A stretch of DNA of 36,700 nt from positions 1 through 36,700 of the forward strand of contig PLNW01000058.1 of NCBI GenBank assembly GCA_003142855.1, given 5' to 3'. Both the position numbers and the translations under genes were made by a program. The notes below the pieces were generated by a model. It searched no databases. It worked only from the letters and a program-made list of their open reading frames with translations, and was not told the DNA's origin. The stretch's first letter is position 1; each line of letters opens with the position of its first letter. The stretch is from Myxococcales bacterium (GTDB lineage: Bacteria; Myxococcota_A; Polyangia; Fen-1088). This document shows, piece by piece, positions 25,063 to 33,497 of this stretch.

Positions 25063-28000
25063 TCACTCTGAGGTTCCTCCCCAACTTGAGCAGATGCGAG
25101 CTTCCACCACGATGGGAACAGCGGTAATGAAGGATTCCATGCCCTCAATCATTGCCTTCTCCACAACGGCTTTCACTTCTTCAGCACGGTCGGTTGGTGC
25201 CTCGACCAATACCTCATCGTGAATGCACAGAACCAGTCGAGCACCCAGCGGAGGCAATCGCTGGTGTAGGAGGATGAGCGCCGCTTTCATTCCATCCGCC
25301 GCGCCTCCCTGGATAGGTGTGTTCAGGCGCTGGCAGTACCCCTCTTTGCGATTGCTGAACAGTCGAGTACGGCCACTTGGGGTCTTGACCTCAAGAGGCA
25401 TCTGATCGCGAGTCTTCTGTTGCCAAAGGGCGACACCGGGATATGTGCGCAGATAGATCGCCCTGAATTTCATGGCCTCCGCCAGTGTGAAGACCAAATT
25501 GTAGTCAGCCAAAGCGTTGATCACGAATTGCTTGGCACCCATGCCGAAGACAAACCCGAAATTGACCGGTTTGGCTAATTGCCGACCCTCATCGTCCACC
25601 TGCAATTCGTCGATGTTCAGCATCGCTGCGGCTGTGCGGCGGTGTGGATCACCGTGACTCTCGAAGAGCTTGATGAGACCGGCGTCGGGGGCGGTCTGTG
25701 CCAGGACACGCAACTCAATAGCCGCATAGTCGGCGTCCACAAACACATAACCTGGGGACGGAATCACCGCTTGCCGAACAGCGCGCTCCTTTGGTATGCC
25801 AAGGAGGTTCGGCATGTCGCAGCCGAAACGACCAGTGGGCGCTGCCAGCGGATTCAGATTTGGGTGGATTCGACCGTCCTTGTAGAGATTCAGCTCCAGT
25901 GCATTCATGACGTGCTTGCCGATATTGCGCGGAAAAGTGACTGCGGCTTTGAAGTCGAGGAACTTCCGAATTTCTGGACGAGTGGAAAATGGAGCAAGCG
26001 CCTCCGCGCTCGTGCCTGTTGCAGGGATGCCAAGATGCTTGAGCGCCATCATGACCTCCGGTTGTGAGTTGATGTTCACAACCCCAAGGGCTTCAGCAGC
26101 GGACCCTTTCAAGGTCTCCGCCAGGGCCTGGCGTTGCTCGAACAGCGATTTCCATGCATTGTGGTCGATGCCTACGCCGGATAGCTCCATGTCGACCACG
26201 GGAGCCAGGACCTTGAATTCCAAGTCGGCAACTCGGTCGAGGCCGGCAGCGGTCAGCGCGGGCGCCAAAATCCTTTTCAATGGCCACAGCACGGCCGCGT
26301 CCTTGGCTGCGTATGCCAGTTGCTCTTCGGTCAGCTCCCCTGACCAATCCGACGTCTGGAGCTTCTTGTCCAGCTTGACGCTGAGTTCGCGCTCACACAC
26401 GGCCTCAAGGGTGAAGTAGCCTTTCTTGCGCCGCTGACCCTTGTCCAGCAACTTCGCAGCCGTCATGGTGTCCCACCCGGATCCAGGCTCGATCCCAAAG
26501 TAGTGCTTCAGGAACTTCAACTCGAAGTGCAGGTTGTGCACGATGATCTGGGTGGACTTGATCACCTTCCCCACGGGGCCGGGGGAGCCGACCGCGAACA
26601 GATCGATAAGGAACACTCTCCCATCCGGAAGGCCGAGTTGTAGGAGCCGTGGCCGATGGATCAGCGGATCAAGCCCCAGGGTCTCGAAATCAAGGCTGAC
26701 CTCTCCGGCCGCTTCCACGGTGGACGCGACAGCCCCAAGTTCGGCAGGCTGCAGGATCAACTCGTAGTTGGGCACGGCAACCTGCGCCCCGACCACGATG
26801 TGGGGCGGAGGCTCAACTCCGGGGCGCAGATTCTCCTGTAAGTCTCCACGGTTCGCGGACAGTGCCCCGCTGCCCCGGTCTTCACTGGCATGAGAGTCCC
26901 GAACAGCAGGATCATCGGTTGCCGTTTGCTGCACAGAGGCGGCGGGGGGGAAACTGTCTATACGCGAACCTTCCTTTTCCGTCGGGGCACCGGGGCGGGG
27001 GGGGGAAGAAGAAGAAGTAAGTATTTGATCTTCCTTCCCTTCCCCCGCCCCGCACCCGCCGCCGTGCCCCGATCCGGCAGTCTCACGCCCCGGGTTTTCG
27101 CTTTCCCGCCCCGGATTCTCGCCTTCCCGCCCCGATCCTCCGTCTTCGGCCGCCTGTTCTTCGGTCCGTTCCTTTCCTTTGCCCGAGAGCGGCGGCACCG
27201 GCGGCTCGTCTGGGGGGCCATCGTCCGACCCATCCAATCCCAGTGCCTTCAGCGACATCACGATGACCCTCTCGCGCTTCCCACCGCACATCCTCTTGCA
27301 GGTAGCGTGGCCCTCGTCGCCTGGCTGCAGCACTCCAATGGCGCGAAGCCTCGACCACAGCGTGCTCTCCTTGAGCGGCAGCGAGGTGCCGGCGGCCCGC
27401 ATGGCCCCAAACCCTGCAGCGTAGGTGGCCTCAGGCAGCAGGTAGGCAGCCTCCTCGTCTCGCCAGCCGATCTGCTGGCTCCCACCGATCTGGAGTAGCT
27501 TTTCCTGGCGATCATCAACTATTTCAACTTTCCCCTGGGCGATCAGCGTCCGTAGAATCCACACGAACTTCTGTGCCGGGTCCTCGTCTCCAACGGTGTC
27601 ACCCTGCACGTCCCCGAGCTGCCGAAATTCCGCAACAGCCTCCTCCCGGAGGTGGCCAGCGTCCCGTTCGCTAAGTACCCTAACCTCGACGGCGAATTCC
27701 ACGAACAACTCAAAGCCCAGCATGAGATGGGCTAGCGTTTCCGGTGTCCGAAGGTGAGTTTGGCCTCCCTGAAACTCGGCCCGCCTAGCAACAAACCGTT
27801 CTTGGAGCTGAGCGCCGAGTTCATCCAGACGCGGTTGTAGCCATAGAATGTACCCTGCCATCGCATGTGGCAGGCGCTTCTGCTTCGCCTGCAACTCTGA
27901 CAAGATTCTGGTGTTCACATCCCCGGGTTCCAAATGCACCGGCAAGATTCTGGCTAGGATTGACTGCCCATTCGGCAGGTCCTCCCCAGTCACCATAACT

Positions 28001-29856
28001 AGCGCCCGAGGTGGCCGTTCGGGACGCTCAGACAAGTCAGACTTCATTCTCCCTCGGGCCGCCTGGTTCCCAATCGACCGCAAGACATGCTCTGCTTTTC
28101 TGTGCAGCTCGTCCCAATTCTCGGAACCGCGGGGCGCAAAATCGTCGATTACCAGCAGTACGTCCTTGGCCAAAAACATCGTGTTCTCGATGTGAGCGGC
28201 AGTGTCGTGCCACCCTGCGGGCAAAGTGCCGCGATCAAATCGCCCGAAATGCGCCGCCGCCGAAGAGGCAACAGTGGACTTTAGTGTGCCAGTGTGACCA
28301 CATACCCAAATTGTGCTGTCACACGGGAGAAGAGACTGGGTTGGCGCACGGTACACTGCTGCGAATATCGGCAGCGTGATTCTTCGCGGCGCAATGTCGA
28401 GAAATCTCAATGACTGTCTGACAGCACCGACCACATCTGTGGGGTTGTCAGGCAGGACGTAGTGACCCAGCCGACCGGAAAGCCTCGTCTGAATCCCCGG
28501 GGCACCAAGCGCACCTCCGGCGTGAAGGAACACGGACCTGCCCTCAAGCTCACGCCAACCCGTGTGCACATATTCCTTCACGGTCTCCGGGTCAGACCTA
28601 GTCTGAATTGCCACACGCAGGTGACTGGCCGTACCCGGGATGGGTCCAACAACCGCGCTGCTGCCCCAGTGCTCCAAGGCCCACCCTTCGCTCCTAAGTT
28701 CGTCGGGAGTCAGCACGATCTTAGCGAGAGTCTTGCCGTCTTGGGTTCGTCCCACCACATCGAAGGTCCGCGTCGATGTCATTCCATCATCGCTCAGTGT
28801 CTCCCTCTCGATCTCAGCCGTGAAATTGCACAATTCAACTGGCTCCCCCCGCTCTATCATGCAAATTGCTCCCTCGTGAACGAAGTACAGACCGCCAAGT
28901 CCGTTCTGCGTCGAGATCACTGTCTCCGCATTCCTGAGCTTGGTTTTCGCCCCAGCGAGCGCATCGTCGAAGTCCTTAACGCTTATCTTGCCGATACTCT
29001 TCATCGCCTGGCGCACTTGACTTCGGCACCCAGGGCCGCGCTTTGTGACCGCCAGCAAGAAGGGCAGATCGTCCAACAGAGCGGCTATAGTCGTCGGCGC
29101 GGTAGATTGTGCCCGGGCGATGGGGTCAGCGGGGTATGCGCTCTCAATCACTCCCTTCAAGGCCTCCGCGTCCCGCCCGGCCAGAAAATCATCGGGTCCC
29201 CAAGACGCGCCGCCTGGGCTGGGAGGCAGTGCTGCGATTGTCACCTTGGCCCCGTCGGTCTCCAGCGCAATCGCGAGGGCTGCCTCGTCTCGGGCGACAC
29301 TTGGATTGGTGGCGCGGTTTGAGTCGAGGAGGATTACGACTGTTTTGTCTCTGATTGCGACGCGCCTCCAGGATTCGTTCAAACGCCGGGGCTCTTCGTC
29401 CTTGGTCAAGGTCGTAGATGTCCCCCCCAGCCCGACAGCTCTGAACCCAGCGGCGGCGAGCGCCAGCGCCTTGACCGGACTTTCCACCACAATCGTCGGT
29501 AGGTCGCCTTCAGGCAGCGCGGGGGAAACATAGACGGGCACCTCGCGGTTGGCTTCACATAGGTAGCGCGCACCGTCCGTTGGCGTGTCCAACCGGATAC
29601 GCCATTGAATTGGGGATATGTCTGAGTACGGGATGGCCAGACCGGGACTTGCAGTCGGTCCTTTGCGCCTAAGCAGATTTCCCGCTTCCTCTGCGGACAC
29701 GCTTCGCAGGCCGGCCTTGAGCGCGACGTCTAACGGAACGGCGCGAGCACCCAGGTACGCGATGTGTTCGGGCGTAAGCTGGGCAGTGCCAGTCTCTTTC
29801 GTGGCGCCGCCCTCGCCGGCAGTGGTAATATCAGTCCCGGGGGCCGACGGATCCAT
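25063..29856 (-). CDS. Single-chain replisome: Toprim/DUF3854 + DUF927-like helicase + 3'-5' exonuclease + family-A DNA polymerase
   Basis: A 1597-residue fusion. (1) About 25-240: a DUF3854/Toprim-like domain with Glu125 (VVESPVKALALAAAG) and Asp178 (VVILLDSN). (2) About 330-870: a DUF927-like helicase ATPase with HTGWRELEGRSVFL, Walker A GHTGTLKS (520-527), Walker B VLLVIDDFAP (566-575) and VTGEDLPNGQS. (3) About 875-1025: an acidic, Gly/Pro/Ser-rich linker, probably disordered. (4) About 1030-1200: a DnaQ-like exonuclease with D1056xE1058, N1108LHFE1112 and Y1182AAKD1186. (5) About 1210-1597: a family-A polymerase with TGR (1341-1343), motif A DYAAIELR (Asp1376), motif B RQLAKPVNFG (Lys1429, Phe1433) and motif C HDE (1546-1548). 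It should prime, unwind, copy and proofread the element; primase activity is inferred and no zinc finger is seen. GGAGG lies 6 nt before the ATG, just after a perfect hairpin. Plasmodium PREX has the same module order. Confidence 0.93.
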   Translation of the reverse strand: MDPSAPGTDITTAGEGGATKETGTAQLTPEHIAYLGARAVPLDVALKAGLRSVSAEEAGNLLRRKGPTASPGLAIPYSDISPIQWRIRLDTPTDGARYLCEANREVPVYVSPALPEGDLPTIVVESPVKALALAAAGFRAVGLGGTSTTLTKDEEPRRLNESWRRVAIRDKTVVILLDSNRATNPSVARDEAALAIALETDGAKVTIAALPPSPGGASWGPDDFLAGRDAEALKGVIESAYPADPIARAQSTAPTTIAALLDDLPFLLAVTKRGPGCRSQVRQAMKSIGKISVKDFDDALAGAKTKLRNAETVISTQNGLGGLYFVHEGAICMIERGEPVELCNFTAEIERETLSDDGMTSTRTFDVVGRTQDGKTLAKIVLTPDELRSEGWALEHWGSSAVVGPIPGTASHLRVAIQTRSDPETVKEYVHTGWRELEGRSVFLHAGGALGAPGIQTRLSGRLGHYVLPDNPTDVVGAVRQSLRFLDIAPRRITLPIFAAVYRAPTQSLLPCDSTIWVCGHTGTLKSTVASSAAAHFGRFDRGTLPAGWHDTAAHIENTMFLAKDVLLVIDDFAPRGSENWDELHRKAEHVLRSIGNQAARGRMKSDLSERPERPPRALVMVTGEDLPNGQSILARILPVHLEPGDVNTRILSELQAKQKRLPHAMAGYILWLQPRLDELGAQLQERFVARRAEFQGGQTHLRTPETLAHLMLGFELFVEFAVEVRVLSERDAGHLREEAVAEFRQLGDVQGDTVGDEDPAQKFVWILRTLIAQGKVEIVDDRQEKLLQIGGSQQIGWRDEEAAYLLPEATYAAGFGAMRAAGTSLPLKESTLWSRLRAIGVLQPGDEGHATCKRMCGGKRERVIVMSLKALGLDGSDDGPPDEPPVPPLSGKGKERTEEQAAEDGGSGREGENPGRESENPGRETAGSGHGGGCGAGEGKEDQILTSSSSPPRPGAPTEKEGSRIDSFPPAASVQQTATDDPAVRDSHASEDRGSGALSANRGDLQENLRPGVEPPPHIVVGAQVAVPNYELILQPAELGAVASTVEAAGEVSLDFETLGLDPLIHRPRLLQLGLPDGRVFLIDLFAVGSPGPVGKVIKSTQIIVHNLHFELKFLKHYFGIEPGSGWDTMTAAKLLDKGQRRKKGYFTLEAVCERELSVKLDKKLQTSDWSGELTEEQLAYAAKDAAVLWPLKRILAPALTAAGLDRVADLEFKVLAPVVDMELSGVGIDHNAWKSLFEQRQALAETLKGSAAEALGVVNINSQPEVMMALKHLGIPATGTSAEALAPFSTRPEIRKFLDFKAAVTFPRNIGKHVMNALELNLYKDGRIHPNLNPLAAPTGRFGCDMPNLLGIPKERAVRQAVIPSPGYVFVDADYAAIELRVLAQTAPDAGLIKLFESHGDPHRRTAAAMLNIDELQVDDEGRQLAKPVNFGFVFGMGAKQFVINALADYNLVFTLAEAMKFRAIYLRTYPGVALWQQKTRDQMPLEVKTPSGRTRLFSNRKEGYCQRLNTPIQGGAADGMKAALILLHQRLPPLGARLVLCIHDEVLVEAPTDRAEEVKAVVEKAMIEGMESFITAVPIVVEARICSSWGGTSE
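26997..27005. repeat. G9 homopolymer in the linker coding region of the replisome gene
   Basis: Nine consecutive G on the plus strand (C9 in the coding strand), flanked by a GAA-type triplet repeat. A second run of seven G is at 26944-26950. Both lie in the codons of the disordered linker between helicase and exonuclease/polymerase modules. Such tracts are prone to slippage. Confidence 0.85.
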
Positions 29857-29868
29857 CGTCGTCCTCCG

Positions 29869-29896
29869 GAACGCCGCCCGTGCCAGGGCGGCGTTC
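29869..29896 (-). promoter_or_regulatory. Perfect 11-bp inverted repeat directly before the replisome ribosome site
   Basis: GAACGCCGCCC and GGGCGGCGTTC are separated by 6 nt (GTGCCA on the plus strand). The repeat ends 1 nt before the GGAGG Shine-Dalgarno of the 1597-residue gene. It can act as a repressor operator in DNA or as an mRNA hairpin controlling initiation; the sequence does not tell which. Confidence 0.6.
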
Positions 29897-30350
29897 GACT
29901 ATTCGAGGTAGTGCGCTTGAAACTATTGCCGGAGTTGTGTGGATCGCGTGGGCGTGCCGGTGGAAAGCGCCTTGCGCTCGGCATCCGCGCGACATCGAAT
30001 TCATGTCCGCACCTCTTGCTCCTACCATCTGGTCGGCCCTGCGGGATTGCAGTCCAGTGACCTACAATTGCTATATCCGGGATCCCAGGATCAGGCAACT
30101 GAAGAAAGGCGCAATGACCTGGACTGTGATGATGCTTGTTGCAATTGGACTGCGGCTATTAGCGTCAGGCGTATTGTCCAATGGGTGGTCGTGAAGAACA
30201 GTTGGATGACTGCTAATAATGGACGTGAACGCCGGTGTATTGGGCGTCGCTGCTACGCCTCGACACAGCTGGCATTGCTGTTGGCACGCCGGTCTTCTGA
30301 TAGGCGCTATGTGCCCAGATCTGTTGCCTCTCCCGGTATTCCAGGCAACT

Positions 30351-30739
30351 GTGAAGAACGCCCGCATCGTGTGTAATAGCGGAGCGGGTGCGCGCTCGAA
30401 TCCGATGGCTCCTTGAGAGTTTTGGGCGGCCGTGAACAACGCCCGCACTGTGTGTAATAGACTGCTTGGACCGAGCTGGACCGCCATGGCGCCGCTGATG
30501 CTGGCCGCCGGCGTAGTGCGATCTTTTCTTGTGTGTCCCTGCGGGCGGTGCAATTTTGCCGGGCGTTTTGCGTTGAAGCTGCGCCTGTGAAGGCCTGACT
30601 CCAGGCGGCCTGCTTGATGGTCCTGTCGGGCAACATGTCCTTCGTGATTCTGCTCGGCACTATGTTCGCGATGACCACGTAGGGCGCGTAGGTTCATAAT
30701 CCTGTTGGGCAACATGTCTTTCATGGTCTTGTTCGAGAA
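30351..30739. repeat. Two pairs of direct repeats with a period of about 80 nt (iteron-like)
   Basis: Pair 1 is 30351-30379 and 30432-30460 (29 nt, 26 matches, start-to-start 81; shared GTGAA.AACGCCCGCA and GTGTGTAATAG). A weak third copy begins at 30191 (GTGAAGAAC). Pair 2 is 30622-30660 and 30701-30739 (start-to-start 79; shared GGGCAACATGTC). Since 79 and 81 differ and 79 is not a multiple of three, the repeats are not one coding repeat. Confidence 0.55.
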
Positions 30740-31037
30740 CGTGTTGCTCGACCCCACTCTTGGGGCATGTCTATGGTCTTGCGGCCGAAGGTTGATGGTT
30801 TTGGGGGGCGAGGGCTTTGTGGCCGGCGATCCAGCCGGGCATCGTGACCTGGATTGCGGCGGCAGTGTGGTGGTCGTCAATGTGCGCTTAGTCGCGCTTG
30901 AGGCCCTTCACTGAGGCGCAGCCACGCCGTCAGGCTCGGGACAGTGGGACGACTTGTGGGAGGCCATCCGTTCACTGCGGCGGCGTCTCGGGAGTTTGGC
31001 GTGTTGGGTTGAGGACGTGAGTGGAAATGGAGTCGTG

Positions 31038-31051
31038 CAGCCTGGTATCAT
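31038..31051 (+). promoter_or_regulatory. Extended -10 promoter of first paralog gene
   Basis: CAGCCTGG followed by TATCAT (31046-31051) gives an extended -10 (TGG-TATCAT). The ATG at 31062 is 10 nt downstream. The same block recurs before the second paralog. No good -35 or Shine-Dalgarno is present, so a leaderless transcript is likely. Confidence 0.5.
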
Positions 31052-31061
31052 TCCTCACGCT

Positions 31062-31784
31062 ATGGGACACCCGGATGAGCACTTTTCAGTTGCGTACACG
31101 CTCCCCCGTCTTCGAGGCCTCTTTCTCCGCGAGTTGACACTTGCGGGTATTGAGATTGGTCTTGATGGTCGCTTGCCAGGTGACGTGTCGTCCGAAGCCT
31201 GTGAGCGGTTGGCGGTCGAGGTGGAAGAGCGTTGCCGTGCGCTCGCAGATCAGCCGCAGGAGGCGCGAGGCGAGCGGTCCCCAGCCCTCCGGTGTTGGTT
31301 TTTGGCGAGGGCCTTTTTGGTGGCCTGTACGTATGAGAGTGCTTGGGTTGTGGCCGGGGTCGAAGAGGATCTCTTAGCCATGGATAATGACACAGGTGAG
31401 TTCTATTGGCGGTTGCGTCCACGCCAGGCGAAGCTTGAAGATGCAATTCATGCTCTTGAGATCGATCCGTTCCTTCAGAAGGTCCCGTCTTGGGAATCGC
31501 TCTTTGTGAACCTGAAGGCGCTCCTTGCTTCCCTCCAGTCGCTCCCCCTACCTCCTGGATCGCCACGGCGTGCCGTGCCCAGGCTGCAGGACAAGATCTT
31601 CACAGAGTGTCGAGATCAGATTGCGTATCTTCTCGGCAAGACCAGACTGCCCACCAAGGATCTCGCACCAGTGTTCTACGCCGGTTTCGACAAGGACCCA
31701 GATGGTGTCTCCGATCTGTTCAGAGGCAGGCTCCGCGAAGCCAGGAAGAAGTTCCGTTCTCCGGAGGTGGAAGGTAGCAGTTAG
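31062..31784 (+). CDS. Unknown protein, paralog A
   Basis: A 240-residue soluble protein of no family I recognise; Leu/Glu/Arg-rich and probably helical. It shares colinear blocks with the gene at 32037-32804: LPRLRGLFLRELTLAGIEI against APRLGALLVRELERAGREV, CERLAVEVEERC against YERLAIRVEERY, CWFLARA against CVFLARA, and a C-terminal segment LPTKDLAPVFYAGFDKDP against LTQEDLAPILYDDFDGNP. No signal peptide or membrane helix. The start at 31062 was chosen because an extended -10 box lies 10 nt upstream and the paralog begins identically (MG.P); the frame is open upstream but without a ribosome site. It diverges from the replisome gene across the candidate origin. Confidence 0.68.
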   Translation: MGHPDEHFSVAYTLPRLRGLFLRELTLAGIEIGLDGRLPGDVSSEACERLAVEVEERCRALADQPQEARGERSPALRCWFLARAFLVACTYESAWVVAGVEEDLLAMDNDTGEFYWRLRPRQAKLEDAIHALEIDPFLQKVPSWESLFVNLKALLASLQSLPLPPGSPRRAVPRLQDKIFTECRDQIAYLLGKTRLPTKDLAPVFYAGFDKDPDGVSDLFRGRLREARKKFRSPEVEGSS

Positions 31785-32012
31785 GATAGGGTTTGGTTCC
31801 CTGCGTCGGCTGCTTCCATGGGTGCACGAGGAGCTTTAAGTGTCATGCCTCGGGGCGTTCGTGGGGGTGAACATCAAGCGTCGGCGTTGCGACCGATGGG
31901 CGCCCAAGAACGTGGTGGGAGGTGAGAGGCCCACCTTCGAGGCCAGCCGCGTGTGGCGGGAGCACCTGGCCGCGCAGGCGTTTGGGGGTGGCAACGCGGA
32001 CATGCATGGGTT

Positions 32013-32026
32013 CAGCCTGGTACAAT
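32013..32026 (+). promoter_or_regulatory. Extended -10 promoter of second paralog gene
   Basis: CAGCCTGG followed by TACAAT (32021-32026), an extended -10 box, with the ATG at 32037 exactly 10 nt downstream. A CGGACA (31997-32002) 18 nt upstream could serve as a partial -35. The 30-nt block 32013-32042 matches 31038-31067 at 24 positions. Confidence 0.55.
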
Positions 32027-32036
32027 TCCCACCGCT

Positions 32037-32804
32037 ATGGGTGATCCAGCAGTGGTCTTCACGGCCCCCCGCCTTGGAGCCCTCTTGGTTCGGGAGCTAG
32101 AGCGTGCTGGTCGCGAGGTCGACCTCGACGATCGCGAGCCCAGCTCGATTTCAACCGAGGACTACGAACGATTGGCTATCCGAGTAGAGGAACGCTACGG
32201 TGCCGACGTTCCCGATCCATACAGGCTTGAGCCTCCAGGCCAGCCGAAGACAAAGCGACGGCGACGGCGACGGCGACGGTACGTCAAGGCTCCTCCGACC
32301 GCGCGTTGTGTCTTCTTGGCGCGGGCACTCACGCAAGTGTGTGCCCTTGAGAGAGTGCGCGCCGCGTACCAGTGCGCCGAAGACGTGATGCCCCTGTACC
32401 CCGAGTTGCATGGGATCTACAAGCGGCGTCGGGCATGTCTGATGGCAGCACTAACTAGACTCGCCGCTCTTGGGAGCACACCATCCCATTCCAAGATGGT
32501 GAACGACCTGGTCGCGAGCAAGAAGGCTTTTTGCGCTGATCTCCTCCGAGCAACTCCTCTGCCTGACGAATCGGTCCCGACTCTCCCCACCGAGACCCAG
32601 GCGGTGGTGTCCAAGGAATGCTGGGACAGGGTCGCCCGTCTCCTTGCTGCGACTGGACTAACCCAGGAGGACCTTGCGCCAATTCTCTATGACGACTTTG
32701 ACGGCAACCCCAAGCGTATGAAGAATCGACTCGGCCAAAGGGTCTTTCGCGCCAGTAGACTCGGCCAAAAGGTCTTTCGCGCCGGGAAGAGGAGAGGCCG
32801 CTGA
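32037..32804 (+). CDS. Unknown protein, paralog B, with Arg-rich patch
   Basis: A 255-residue paralog of the 31062-31784 product (see shared blocks there). It differs by an insertion with eight consecutive arginines (TKRRRRRRRRYVK, about residues 74-82), encoded by four copies of CGACGG at 32256-32279, and by a C-terminal duplication (RLGQRVFRAS then RLGQKVFRAG) from a 30-bp tandem repeat, ending in a basic tail. The basic patch and tail suggest nucleic-acid binding; this is inference. The start at 32037 was chosen from the conserved promoter and identical MG.P beginning; no Shine-Dalgarno. It follows paralog A by 252 bp. Confidence 0.7.
   Translation: MGDPAVVFTAPRLGALLVRELERAGREVDLDDREPSSISTEDYERLAIRVEERYGADVPDPYRLEPPGQPKTKRRRRRRRRYVKAPPTARCVFLARALTQVCALERVRAAYQCAEDVMPLYPELHGIYKRRRACLMAALTRLAALGSTPSHSKMVNDLVASKKAFCADLLRATPLPDESVPTLPTETQAVVSKECWDRVARLLAATGLTQEDLAPILYDDFDGNPKRMKNRLGQRVFRASRLGQKVFRAGKRRGR
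32728..32787 (+). repeat. 30-bp tandem duplication at the 3' end of paralog B gene
   Basis: Two adjacent copies (32728-32757 and 32758-32787), 27 of 30 positions identical, each coding ten residues with the core GQ(R/K)VFRA. A recent in-frame duplication. Confidence 0.85.
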
Positions 32805-33497
32805 CGGTCGTCCTGGTCAGTGTTCCGATCTCATAGGCCCTTTCGGGGTTCGCCCAGGGCCGCAACACCACCTTGGGATCCATGATCGGCATCCTGTACT
32901 CCAACGTAATGCCGGCCCTGATCCTGCTTCAGTAGACATCGTGCATTCCCCGCCTGGGCCACCGCCGGAAACCGCCGTCGGAGAAGCCCGAGTCAGGATT
33001 CGACAGCCCAGTGCCTGCGGTCCAGGAACATGGGGTACCCAGATCCCAGGCCCGAGGTGTGCATGAGCATGGAAGCCGGCAACAGGATCTCTGGGCATGG
33101 GAGCCGAAACCTAGACCTTGGGCCGGATGTCGTGTCGGTAGGCGCCATCCGCGAGCCTCTGGCATGGCTCGGGGTGCGTTACCACACACAGCTCCGGCTC
33201 GTAGGTTGTGGTGGTGCCGCCGCCGGGATCGATGTCGGGGCTGGCCGGATGCATTGACCAACGATGCCCGTACCCTGGCCTCCGTGGGCTGGAGGTGCGG
33301 GGCGGGGGGGCCAGCGAGTGACTCTAGTCAGTAGAAAGTGCGGATATTTCCTGCCTCTTTTCCTTCGTCAGTTGGCCGACTGCGCTCTCAACTCCTGATT
33401 TTCCTTGGCTCTTTGGCCGCATTGACTGTTTTCGCGGATGGGGCACGCTTGCGAAGATTGCGGGTCGTGGTTCAGTCACCTCGGCGGCGTGGTGGCT

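Larger units (their letters stand above)
29857..31061. other. Gene-free 1.2 kb upstream of the replisome gene (candidate origin/control region)
   Basis: No frame here has convincing coding character on either strand. A 269-codon minus frame (30880-30071) is His/Arg/Pro-rich, has no ribosome site and is not believed. The region contains a perfect 11-bp inverted repeat (29869-29896), two pairs of direct repeats with a period of about 80 nt (30351-30739) and, at the right end, the promoter of the first paralog gene. Its position between the replication gene and a divergent gene is what one expects of an origin or control region. Confidence 0.45.

Noticed and set aside
30071..30880. A 269-codon minus-strand frame upstream of the replisome gene
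   Set aside because: Composition is His/Arg/Pro-rich, there is no ribosome site, and the direct repeats inside it (79-nt period) break frame. Treated as a non-coding candidate origin.
33030..33257. Third copy of the paralog family (starts MGYPDP)
   Set aside because: Only the first few residues resemble the MG.P starts of paralogs A and B; no extended -10 box precedes it and no later block matches.
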